Below, piece after piece: positions 1 to 6,921 of a DNA stretch of 20,855 bases. A program made the translations under genes and the position numbers. The DNA lies in NCBI GenBank assembly GCA_947176655.1, contig CAMWRK010000010.1, positions 1 to 20,855 of the forward strand. Reading direction: 5' to 3'. Source of the stretch: an uncultured Prevotellaceae bacterium (lineage in GTDB: Bacteria > Bacteroidota > Bacteroidia > Bacteroidales > Bacteroidaceae). A model generated the notes under the pieces. That model was given only the letters and a program-made list of their open reading frames with translations. It made no database searches and was not told where the DNA came from. Each line of letters begins with the position of its first letter. Position 1 is the stretch's first letter.

Positions 1-81
1 CCCATCTTTTTTTTAATGATAGGGCGACCACCTTTTTCTACACGGGTATGATCGTCGGCAGGGTCATATGTTTATTTTTGA
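1..81. other. Non-dprA sequence at left edge, possible junction or foreign fragment
   Basis: This stretch precedes the first recognisable DprA codon (near base 82) and does not encode a DprA N-terminal domain in any plus-strand frame; the dprA frame has a stop at 79-81. On the minus strand one frame is open from about base 68 down to base 1 and reads like a basic protein tail containing KGGRPIIKKKMG, but it has no start codon in view. I do not recognise it. It may be the edge of an insertion, a rearrangement, or a mis-joined contig end. A run of eight or more T lies at about 7-14. Confidence 0.4.
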
Positions 82-156
82 CAAGGCATACAGTGCATAA
101 GCACCTTTGACAGCCGCTATCCGGCACGACTCAGAGAGTGCGACGACGCACCGCTG

Positions 157-975
157 ATGCTGTACTACTGCGGCACGTCAGACCTGAACAAAAGACGTAT
201 TGTCAGCATGGTCGGCACACGCAACATCACGGACTACGGACGGCAGACGTGCGAGAGGTTCATACGGGAACTTGCGGAACTGTGCCCAGATGTCCTTGTC
301 ATGAGCGGTCTGGCCTATGGCATCGACATACAATGCCACCGTCAGGCACTGCACAGCGGTCTGGAGACAATAGGAGTTCTGGCTCACGGTCTTGACCACA
401 TATATCCGGCCCTGCACCGCGACACGGCAAAAGAAATGGTACAGAAAGGCGGTCTGCTGACGGAGTTCATGTCACGGACAAATGTGGAGAAGAGATTCTT
501 CCTGCAACGCAACCGCATAGTTGCCGGATGTGCCGATGCCACGATAGTGGTGGAGAGTGCGTCGCACGGAGGCAGCCTTGCCACGGCAGAGATGGCACAG
601 GGCTACGGCAAGGAGGTCTTTGCCTTTCCGGGACGCATAAGCGACTCCCGTTCCGAGGGCTGCAACAGGCTCATTGCCGACAACACAGCCGCACTGCTGA
701 CATGCGCCGAAGATTTCGTGAGAGCCATGGGATGGGACGGCGACAAGGAACTGCACAGGAAGGCAGCTTCCGGAATACAGCAGGAACTGTTTCCCGTACT
801 TACAGACGAAGAGCAACTTGTTGTCAAGGTGTTGCGCGACAAGGAGAAATTACAGCAGAATGTCATTTCCGTAACGACAGGAATACCAGCCGGAAAACTC
901 ATTGGACTGCTATTCGCCATGGAGATGAAAGGTATCGTAAGAATGATTCCGGGCGGCATGTACCGTCTGAATTAA
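157..975 (+). CDS. dprA: DNA-processing protein DprA (Smf), N-terminally truncated
   Basis: DprA binds single-stranded DNA and loads RecA during natural transformation; it acts in the cytoplasm. From the first ATG the product is 272 aa and keeps the Rossmann-like DNA-processing domain: MVGTRN (18-23), SGLAYGID (50-57), RNRIVAG (118-124) and the ESASHGGSLATAEMA segment (133-147). A winged-helix-like tail follows at about 205-272. Family members in this group are usually about 370 aa with an N-terminal helix-hairpin-helix/SAM-like domain. That domain is absent. Homology does extend upstream in frame from base 82 (QGIQCISTFDSRYPARL...), but a stop at 79-81 closes the frame and no ATG, GTG or TTG lies between 82 and 156. 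The gene is therefore either 5'-disrupted or mis-assembled at about base 80. It lies 36 bp upstream of trpB2. Family assignment is secure; functionality is doubtful. Confidence 0.85.
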   Translation: MLYYCGTSDLNKRRIVSMVGTRNITDYGRQTCERFIRELAELCPDVLVMSGLAYGIDIQCHRQALHSGLETIGVLAHGLDHIYPALHRDTAKEMVQKGGLLTEFMSRTNVEKRFFLQRNRIVAGCADATIVVESASHGGSLATAEMAQGYGKEVFAFPGRISDSRSEGCNRLIADNTAALLTCAEDFVRAMGWDGDKELHRKAASGIQQELFPVLTDEEQLVVKVLRDKEKLQQNVISVTTGIPAGKLIGLLFAMEMKGIVRMIPGGMYRLN

Positions 976-1011
976 CACAATATACCAACAACCATTTAAC
1001 TCAATCACAAC

Positions 1012-2376
1012 ATGAGTAAACAAAAACGCTATTTCCTCAGCGAGGAAGAAATTCCAAGGCAGTGGTACAACATCCAGGCAGAGATGCCCAACAAGCCCCT
1101 TCCCATGTTGCATCCAGCCACCAAACAGCCAATAAAGGCGGAAGACCTGTTCCCGCTCTTTGCACAAGAGGTAAGCCGTCAGGAGATGGATCAGGAGCAC
1201 GCTTGGATAGACATACCCGAACCCGTGCGCGAGCAGTACAAGTTCTACCGCAGCACGCCCCTGGTACGCGCCTACGGTCTGGAAGAGGCTCTCGGCACCC
1301 CGGCACACATCTATTTCAAGAACGAGAGTGTCAGCCCGGTAGGAAGCCACAAACTCAACAGCGCACTGGCGCAGGCATACTACTGCAAGCAGGAGGGTGT
1401 CACCAACATAACCACCGAGACGGGTGCCGGCCAGTGGGGCTCAGCCATGAGCTATGCCGCAAAGATCTTCGGGCTGGAAGCTGCCGTATATCAGGTGAAG
1501 ATAAGCTATGAGCAGAAACCCTACCGCCGCGCCATCATGCAGAGCTACGGCGCACAGGTCACACCCTCGCCCTCAATGTCCACACGTGCCGGCAAAGATG
1601 TGCTGACCGCCGACCCCAACAACAACGGTTCTCTCGGCACTGCCATATCCGAAGCCGTAGAACTGGCCATGACCACACCGAACTGCAAGTACGTTCTCGG
1701 CTCCGTGCTGAACCACGTGGCTCTGCACCAGACCATCATCGGTCTCGAGGCAGAGAAGCAGATGCAGATGGCCGGCGAATATCCAGACATCGTTATCGGA
1801 TGCTTCGGAGGCGGTTCCAACTTCTCCGGTATCGCCTATCCATTCCTGCGTCACAACTTCACGGGCGAACGCAACACACGTTTCATCGCCGCTGAGCCGG
1901 CAAGCTGTCCAAAACTGACACGCGGACAATTCCAGTACGACTTCGGCGACCTCAGCGGTCTGACTCCGCTCATGCCCATGTACACTCTGGGACACAATTT
2001 CATGCCCTCCAACATTCACGCCGGAGGTCTGCGCTACCATGGTGCCGGCATTCTCATCTCACAGTTGCTGAAAGACGGATTCATCGAGGCTGTCGATGTG
2101 AAACAGACCGACACATTCAAAGCTGGTCTGCTCTTCGCCACCAAGGAGGGTATCATCCCCGCCCCCGAATCATGCCATGCCATTGCTGCCGCCATCGACG
2201 AGGCCATGAAGTGCAAGGAGACGGGCGAGGAGAAAGTCATCCTGTTCAACCTCTCCGGACACGGTCTCATAGACATGACGGCATACACACAGTATCTGTC
2301 CGGCAACCTGGTGGACTACGAGGTTAGCGACGAGGAAGTGGCCCGCAACATCAAGGAACTGGATAAAATCATCTGA
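1012..2376 (+). CDS. trpB: Tryptophan synthase beta chain, TrpB2-type
   Basis: This is a PLP-dependent enzyme that condenses indole with serine (or a serine derivative) to tryptophan. The 454-aa length and the long N-terminal extension fit the TrpB2 subgroup, which is not tightly coupled to TrpA, rather than the roughly 400-aa TrpB1. Visible motifs are NESVSPVGSHKLNSA with the PLP Schiff-base lysine at K114, ETGAGQWGSAM (substrate loop), the glycine-rich phosphate-binding GCFGGGSNFSG at about 263-273, and the C-terminal NLSGHGLIDM. No trpA or other trp gene is nearby, so it may act as an indole-salvage enzyme. The ATG at 1012 gives the full family N-terminus. The gene lies 36 bp after dprA, suggesting co-transcription, and a strong terminator follows. 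Confidence 0.93.
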   Translation: MSKQKRYFLSEEEIPRQWYNIQAEMPNKPLPMLHPATKQPIKAEDLFPLFAQEVSRQEMDQEHAWIDIPEPVREQYKFYRSTPLVRAYGLEEALGTPAHIYFKNESVSPVGSHKLNSALAQAYYCKQEGVTNITTETGAGQWGSAMSYAAKIFGLEAAVYQVKISYEQKPYRRAIMQSYGAQVTPSPSMSTRAGKDVLTADPNNNGSLGTAISEAVELAMTTPNCKYVLGSVLNHVALHQTIIGLEAEKQMQMAGEYPDIVIGCFGGGSNFSGIAYPFLRHNFTGERNTRFIAAEPASCPKLTRGQFQYDFGDLSGLTPLMPMYTLGHNFMPSNIHAGGLRYHGAGILISQLLKDGFIEAVDVKQTDTFKAGLLFATKEGIIPAPESCHAIAAAIDEAMKCKETGEEKVILFNLSGHGLIDMTAYTQYLSGNLVDYEVSDEEVARNIKELDKII

Positions 2377-2413
2377 AAGGAAACTTGCCTGAAAACACAG
2401 GGCAATGAAAATT

Positions 2414-2455
2414 AGGATGTGGCGTAAACAAGCAATTGCGTCACATCCTTTTTTA
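2414..2455 (+). terminator. Rho-independent terminator after trpB2
   Basis: Left arm AGGATGTGGCG (2414-2424) pairs with right arm CGTCACATCCT (2439-2449) and is followed by a T run to about 2454. The single non-Watson-Crick position is G.U in the plus-strand RNA but C.A in the minus-strand RNA, so the hairpin is better formed in the trpB2 transcript. It lies about 38 bp after the trpB2 stop. It might also weakly stop transcription of the convergent HAD gene, but there is no good T tract in that direction. Confidence 0.9.
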
Positions 2456-2499
2456 TTAGGTCAGCCAACAAGGTCATCCCGTTCCCCCGAAGGCCGGCG

Positions 2500-3216
2500 T
2501 CAGAGAATGGCACATATCTCGTCCAGGCCGTGAATCTCATAGTCCGGCTGCACGTCGGCCCTGTCCTGCTCCGGGTGGCGGTTGAACCACATGGCGGCCA
2601 GTCCGGCACCCATGGCTCCGAGAATATCGGCCTTATAATTGTCGCCAACCATTAGCGTATCGGCAGGCGAAGCCCCCGTCGCACGGAAAGCATATCTGAA
2701 ATAATCCACCGAAGGCTTGTTCACTCCGGCATCTTCCGAAAGCACCACCGTGTCAAAGCAGTCCGCCAGTCCGCAGGCACGAAGCTTGCGGTACTGGACC
2801 TCGCGGAACCCGTTGCTGCATATATGCAGGCCGTAGCCACGACTCCTGAGATAGTCCACGGCCTCGCGTGCGCCGTTGACCAGACCGGGTTTCACTGCAC
2901 ACAGTTCGAGGAAACAGTCGCTGACCCCGAGGCAGTACTCGCGGCTAACATTCTCCAGCCCCCGGCCAAGACTCAGCGGTCTGCGGAACCGTTCCAGAAT
3001 CAGATAGTCACGCGTTATCTCACCAGCCGAATACTGTTGCCACAGTTCTCTGTTCACCTGCCAGTATGGAACAGTGAAAGCCTCAATGCTGTCGAAATAA
3101 CGTTGCATCCCGAAGTGCTCGTATAGTTCCACCAGGGCAATGTCGGCATTGCCGCGTGTATCGTACAGGGTATCGTCGAAGTCCAGGAATATGTCCTTGT
3201 ATATTTTTTCCTTCAT
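2500..3216 (-). CDS. HAD-superfamily hydrolase, YjjG-like nucleotidase
   Basis: This 238-aa cytoplasmic HAD phosphatase most resembles the YjjG/noncanonical pyrimidine nucleotidase group, which dephosphorylates nucleoside monophosphates including damaged ones. The substrate is inferred from the family. Motif I is FLDFDDTLYDT (nucleophile D12, acid/base D14), motif II is ICSNG, the motif III lysine sits in GVNKPS, and motif IV is GDNYKADI. A helical cap lies between motifs I and II. The ATG at 3216 begins a few residues before motif I, as expected. The gene is convergent with trpB2 and downstream of the S46 peptidase on the same strand. The hairpin at 3290-3323 and a possible weak promoter at 3237-3270 suggest separate transcription. 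Other HAD phosphatase specificities are possible. Confidence 0.85.
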   Translation of the reverse strand: MKEKIYKDIFLDFDDTLYDTRGNADIALVELYEHFGMQRYFDSIEAFTVPYWQVNRELWQQYSAGEITRDYLILERFRRPLSLGRGLENVSREYCLGVSDCFLELCAVKPGLVNGAREAVDYLRSRGYGLHICSNGFREVQYRKLRACGLADCFDTVVLSEDAGVNKPSVDYFRYAFRATGASPADTLMVGDNYKADILGAMGAGLAAMWFNRHPEQDRADVQPDYEIHGLDEICAIL

Positions 3217-3236
3217 TCTTGTCGCTAATTAGGTCC

Positions 3237-3270
3237 GTAAGATAATTCTACATTAGCTTTCGCTGACAAA
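3237..3270 (-). promoter_or_regulatory. Possible weak promoter for the HAD gene
   Basis: On the minus strand, TTTG (3267-3270) and TATCTTAC (3237-3244) resemble the Bacteroidetes -33 and -7 elements. The spacing is 22 bp and the -7 match is imperfect. It would give a leader of roughly 15-20 nt before the ATG at 3216. This is a weak call based only on motif similarity. Confidence 0.25.
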
Positions 3271-3289
3271 GGCACGCTTTTTTTAAGAA

Positions 3290-3323
3290 CCGGGATGCCT
3301 CGACGCAAATCGAGACATCCCGG
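3290..3323 (-). terminator. Hairpin at 3' end of the S46 peptidase transcript
   Basis: Arms CCGGGATGCCTCGA (3290-3303) and TCGAGACATCCCGG (3310-3323) enclose a 6-nt loop. In the minus-strand RNA all 14 pairs form (one U.G), whereas the plus-strand RNA has a C.A mismatch, so selection seems to act on the minus-strand transcript. It starts 30 bp after the peptidase stop. The downstream minus-strand sequence is TTCTTAAAAAAA rather than a clean T run, so it may be an imperfect terminator or an mRNA-stabilising hairpin. Confidence 0.6.
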
Positions 3324-3353
3324 TGTATGCATGCAAGGGAACCGGTATATTTA

Positions 3354-5498
3354 TCAGATGCCCAGCTCCTTGATTATGTTCCTGCCGCCGCCCCAGCGGT
3401 CGATGACCCACAGGACAAAGCGGATGTCCACACCGATGCACCGTTGCAGGGTGGGATCAAAACTGATGTCACCGGCCATTGCCTCCCAGTTGCCGTCGAA
3501 GGCAAGACCTATGACATGGCCGTTGCCGTCGAACATGGGCGAACCGCTATTGCCGCCTGTAATGTCGTTGTTGCTCAGGAAGCAGAGGTGCATCTGTCCT
3601 GTCTTCTTGTCGGCATATTTGCCGAACTTGCCCTTCTTGAGCAGTTTCACGATGTTCTCCTCCAGTTCATAGTCCTCTATCTCATCCTGTCTGGCAGCTT
3701 TCTCCAAGAGACTGCCGCTGTTGGTAAAGTAGTCATAGTGGGTGCCGTTTGCCGTGTAGTCCTGGATGAAGCCGTAGGACAGACGCATGGTCATGTTGGC
3801 ATCAGAGTAGTGAGGCTGGTCGGCCTCCATTTCCATCAATGCCTGTGTCAATATGCGCTCGTTATGGCGGATGGTGCGACCGGATTCGCCTACAGTGCGC
3901 AGCAGACGGTAGTAGGCATCCACGATGTCGTCAGCATAGCGCATGGCCATGTCGTTGCTTCTCAGGACGCTGTCGGCAGCCATTTTCTCCACGCACATGG
4001 TGTCCAGCAGGCATGTCTTGGCAAACAGTTCACGGGCATAAGCCTTGGCATCACCGCCGTATACGCTGTCTATCACCTGATAGAATGCAGGCAGAAAACG
4101 GTTGTCCGACCACTTGCGGTAGTCCTGAAGCAGGACACCCATGGTCTCCTCGTCCACACGCGGATCATAGTCCTTGTAGAACTTCTTCAGGTCTTCAGCA
4201 CAGAGGACAATTTCCTCGGAAGTGGGATGCTGCGGCATACGGGCTATGCGCCCTGCCACGGTGCGTAGTTCTATGCCGCGGAAGAATGTCTCGGTGAAGT
4301 ACGTAAGCAGGGCTATGTTTTCCTTACGACCGTTATATGCTTCCTCCAGCGCGGGCAGGACGGCACCGAAGCGGGCATTGCGCGCCTCGTCGCAGGTATA
4401 CCAGTCGCGTATGCGCTGCTCCGTCTTCTGCTTCTGTCCCACAATGTCCAGATCCTTCACAGCCTTGTTCATGCCGATGGAGTTCTTCCAATAGTTGCTG
4501 CTGCCGGCCCACTTGCTTGCGTACTTGATGCCTATGGCGCGGTCTTCGTCCATCCAGTGCTTCCACACGTTCTGCTTGGCGGTGCGGACATCTATGACGG
4601 CCTGGTTGGTGGCCTCGGTGCGCTCCACGATGCCCCATGAGGAAAGGTAGCGGTCGGTATGGCCGGGGTAGCCTATGGTCATACAGTAGTCGCCGGGGGC
4701 ATAGCCCTTGACAGAGACAGGAGCATAGCCTGGAGTCTTCAGGGGCACGTTGTCCTCGCTGTACTCCGCCGGAGTACCGTCGGGACGGGCATAGATGCGG
4801 AACATGGAGAAATCGCACGTCTGACGCGGCCACATCCAGTTGTCCGTGTCGCCGCCGAACTTGCCAAGGGTCTCCGTGGCGGTGAACACCAGACGTATGT
4901 CATGATACACCTTATAGAAGTTGGCATAGAAGGCATTGCCGCCGTAGTACGATGCCACGCGGCACTCCATGCCCGGGTTCAAACTGTCCAGTTCGTTCTC
5001 CAAAGCAGCGCATATACTGTCGGTATACAGGCTTTCCACACGTGCGGAATCCATGTCGCCGGCGTGTTCGAGATAAAGACGCGCCAGTGCGTCGTTCACA
5101 CGTGCCGTGCAGTCCTCCACCTTCTGCAGGAAACGCACGTACAGCCCCTGAGCGGGACGCTCCTGTTCACGAGTGCGCGCCACGAAACCGTTCTTCAGTA
5201 TGTCGTCCTCCGGTGTGGACAGAGCCTGAATTGCTCCGTAGCCGCAATGGTGATTGGTAAAGAACAATCCCTCGGGTGAGACAACTACACCGGAGCAGAA
5301 ATCGCCCAGATTGATGACAGCATCCTTCAGGCTTCTGCCACCGGGGTTGTACAGCTGTTCAGGGGTGAGATTAAGACCCAGGGACTTCATCGTCCCGGCA
5401 GTCTGCGGATTGATGTACGAGAGCATCCACATACCCTCGTCGGCACTCGACACTAACGAGCACATAACAGCCAAGGCCGTCAACAGAATTTTACGCAT
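3354..5498 (-). CDS. Secreted S46 dipeptidyl-peptidase, DPP7-type
   Basis: This 714-aa exported serine exopeptidase releases dipeptides from peptide N-termini, typically in the periplasm of asaccharolytic or proteolytic Bacteroidetes. A signal peptide is visible (MRKILLTALAVMCSLVSSA, cleavage probably after residue 19). The chymotrypsin-like triad can be placed by the family motifs: H84 in TNHHCG, D229 in QTCDF, and S651 in GGNSGSP. The residue equivalent to position 673 in Porphyromonas enzymes is G669 (AFDGNWE). DPP11 enzymes, specific for Asp/Glu at P1, have Arg there, so this copy should be DPP7-like and prefer hydrophobic or broad P1 residues. The length matches the family (about 710-720 aa). 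It is divergent from the 5639 gene, with a TACCTTTG promoter element upstream. Confidence 0.92.
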   Translation of the reverse strand: MRKILLTALAVMCSLVSSADEGMWMLSYINPQTAGTMKSLGLNLTPEQLYNPGGRSLKDAVINLGDFCSGVVVSPEGLFFTNHHCGYGAIQALSTPEDDILKNGFVARTREQERPAQGLYVRFLQKVEDCTARVNDALARLYLEHAGDMDSARVESLYTDSICAALENELDSLNPGMECRVASYYGGNAFYANFYKVYHDIRLVFTATETLGKFGGDTDNWMWPRQTCDFSMFRIYARPDGTPAEYSEDNVPLKTPGYAPVSVKGYAPGDYCMTIGYPGHTDRYLSSWGIVERTEATNQAVIDVRTAKQNVWKHWMDEDRAIGIKYASKWAGSSNYWKNSIGMNKAVKDLDIVGQKQKTEQRIRDWYTCDEARNARFGAVLPALEEAYNGRKENIALLTYFTETFFRGIELRTVAGRIARMPQHPTSEEIVLCAEDLKKFYKDYDPRVDEETMGVLLQDYRKWSDNRFLPAFYQVIDSVYGGDAKAYARELFAKTCLLDTMCVEKMAADSVLRSNDMAMRYADDIVDAYYRLLRTVGESGRTIRHNERILTQALMEMEADQPHYSDANMTMRLSYGFIQDYTANGTHYDYFTNSGSLLEKAARQDEIEDYELEENIVKLLKKGKFGKYADKKTGQMHLCFLSNNDITGGNSGSPMFDGNGHVIGLAFDGNWEAMAGDISFDPTLQRCIGVDIRFVLWVIDRWGGGRNIIKELGI

Positions 5499-5535
5499 AC
5501 CTAAATTATATATTAATAGTTACTATTCCGTACTG

Positions 5536-5543
5536 CAAAGGTA
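5536..5543 (-). promoter_or_regulatory. -7 element (TACCTTTG) for the S46 peptidase
   Basis: The minus strand carries TACCTTTG, an exact match to the Bacteroidetes -7 consensus TAnnTTTG. It lies 37 bp upstream of the peptidase ATG at 5498 and predicts a leader of about 30 nt. No good TTTG is found at the usual -33 distance, so the call rests on the -7 box and its position. Confidence 0.6.
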
Positions 5544-5585
5544 CGAATTATTATCGGGCGGCGACAGTATTTCGCTTTTATTTTG

Positions 5586-5593
5586 TATATTTG
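5586..5593 (+). promoter_or_regulatory. -7 element (TATATTTG) for the 5639-10748 operon
   Basis: TATATTTG matches TAnnTTTG exactly and would start transcription near base 5600, giving a leader of about 40 nt before the ATG at 5639. It also rules out the upstream TTG at 5591 as a start codon, because that codon lies inside the promoter. The -33 region is poor. It forms a divergent pair with the minus-strand box at 5536-5543, with 42 bp between them. Confidence 0.55.
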
Positions 5594-5638
5594 TCTGCGA
5601 AGACAGTAGGTCAGACGGTTACTCAAAAAGAAACAACC

Positions 5639-6022
5639 ATGGGGAGAAACAAATTTTCTCAGCGGGAAATAGACATAATATCCAAACTTCTGCAACGAAA
5701 GATGGCCGGGACACGGTTCCAGCAGAAAATGGTGCGCCACACCTTGCGCACGACTTTTGAATTCAACATCTCCGATTTCAACATACAGGGCAAGGCTTTC
5801 GGCTCCGAGGACTTGCAGGAATGCATACGCCGCGGACGCATACAGGTGCTGGACGAAGCCACCATAGAGGTCATGAAACAACGCCACGCCGAGAAACGCA
5901 TGCGCGACGAAGCCTTGCGACAGGCCGAAGCTGTAGCCGACGGCGAGGCCGTGGACTGGCAGGAAGTGCAGCGGCAATGGGACGAATACTATGCCACACA
6001 CCCGGACGAAATGCTGTCATGA
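5639..6022 (+). CDS. Small charged protein of unknown function
   Basis: The product is 127 aa, soluble, and has no signal peptide or membrane segment. I do not recognise the family. The N-terminal third is basic (MGRNKFSQREIDIISKLLQRKMAG...). A segment FEFNISDFNIQGKAFGSEDLQECIRRGRI (about 40-68) looks structured. The C-terminus (about 72-115) is a strongly charged, probably helical region rich in E, R, K and Q. The ATG at 5639 is chosen over an upstream TTG because that codon lies in the -7 box. Codon use matches the neighbours, so it is probably a real gene. It is first in a plus-strand series and lies 33 bp before the ferredoxin-nitroreductase gene, which suggests co-transcription. A basic N-terminus with a helical tail would fit nucleic-acid binding, but that is only a guess. 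Confidence 0.7.
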   Translation: MGRNKFSQREIDIISKLLQRKMAGTRFQQKMVRHTLRTTFEFNISDFNIQGKAFGSEDLQECIRRGRIQVLDEATIEVMKQRHAEKRMRDEALRQAEAVADGEAVDWQEVQRQWDEYYATHPDEMLS

Positions 6023-6055
6023 CACAGGAGAGGCATTAATCATTAATAAAGAAAC

Positions 6056-6889
6056 ATGATAAACATAGACAGCGACAAATGTACGCGATGCGGAAAATGC
6101 CGGACGGTATGCCCGACATCCATCCCTATCATAGAGAAAGGGCATATGCCACGGCTGAGACATCCGGAGGCATGCATATCCTGCGGACACTGCGTGGACG
6201 TATGTCCCACCGGAGCCTTCGAGCATGACGCTTTCCCCGCGAAGAACATACACACGGTGAACCGCGACCTGCTTCCGTCTCCGGAGAGCCTCATGGAACT
6301 GATACGCTCCAGGCGCAGCAACCGCACCATTACCGCAGCACCCATCCCCCGGCACGCACTGGACATGATTCTGGAGGCGGCGCGCTATGCCCCCACGGCG
6401 GAAAACAGCAGACAGGTGCATCTGCACCTCGTCACCGACTGGAAGACTCTGCACGACATAGAAGCGGCAACAATGGGCTTTTTCATGCGTCTGGCACGCG
6501 TGATGCTGTTTCCGCCCGTCAAGACCATACTCAGGCCGTTCATGCGCAAGCTCTACGACGAGGCTCCGGCACTGCTGTCCATGAACGAGAAGTTCCGGCA
6601 GGGGCAACATCCCTCCATCTGCGAGGCCACAGCACTGCTCGTCATTTCCGCTCCGCGCGGCTACGACTTCGGTTCACAGGACTGCAACTTGGCATACCAG
6701 AACGCCTCGCTGATGGCAGAATCCCTCGGAGTGAGCCAGATATACATGGGCTTCGTGCAGACTGCCATGTTCATGATGGGGACAAGAAAGGCCGCACGCA
6801 TTCTGGGCATACCACACGGACACAAGGCCTTCGCCATAATGGGACTGGGCATGCCGGCCTTCAGATACGGCAGATACACCGACCGCTAA
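6056..6889 (+). CDS. Ferredoxin-nitroreductase fusion protein
   Basis: This 277-aa cytoplasmic flavo-iron-sulfur protein has two 4Fe-4S binding motifs: CTRCGKCRTVCP (C9, C12, C15, C19) and CISCGHCVDVCP (C40, C43, C46, C50). An FMN-dependent nitroreductase domain follows from about residue 79. The entry motif LIRSRRSNRTI and the APTAENSRQVH segment are the usual FMN-contact regions of the family. Internal ferredoxin clusters suggest electrons come from ferredoxin or low-potential donors rather than directly from NAD(P)H. Such proteins may reduce nitroaromatics, quinones or flavins, but the physiological substrate is unknown. It lies 33 bp after the small hypothetical gene and 32 bp before the GH89 gene, consistent with one operon. 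The domain call is secure; the substrate is not. Confidence 0.9.
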   Translation: MINIDSDKCTRCGKCRTVCPTSIPIIEKGHMPRLRHPEACISCGHCVDVCPTGAFEHDAFPAKNIHTVNRDLLPSPESLMELIRSRRSNRTITAAPIPRHALDMILEAARYAPTAENSRQVHLHLVTDWKTLHDIEAATMGFFMRLARVMLFPPVKTILRPFMRKLYDEAPALLSMNEKFRQGQHPSICEATALLVISAPRGYDFGSQDCNLAYQNASLMAESLGVSQIYMGFVQTAMFMMGTRKAARILGIPHGHKAFAIMGLGMPAFRYGRYTDR

Positions 6890-6921
6890 CATCACCACCG
6901 CTAACCGCCCATACAACTATC

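Noticed and set aside
3327..4268. 313-codon plus-strand open frame opposite the S46 peptidase
   Set aside because: It covers the peptidase C-terminus, including the catalytic serine motif on the other strand, and has no recognisable domain.
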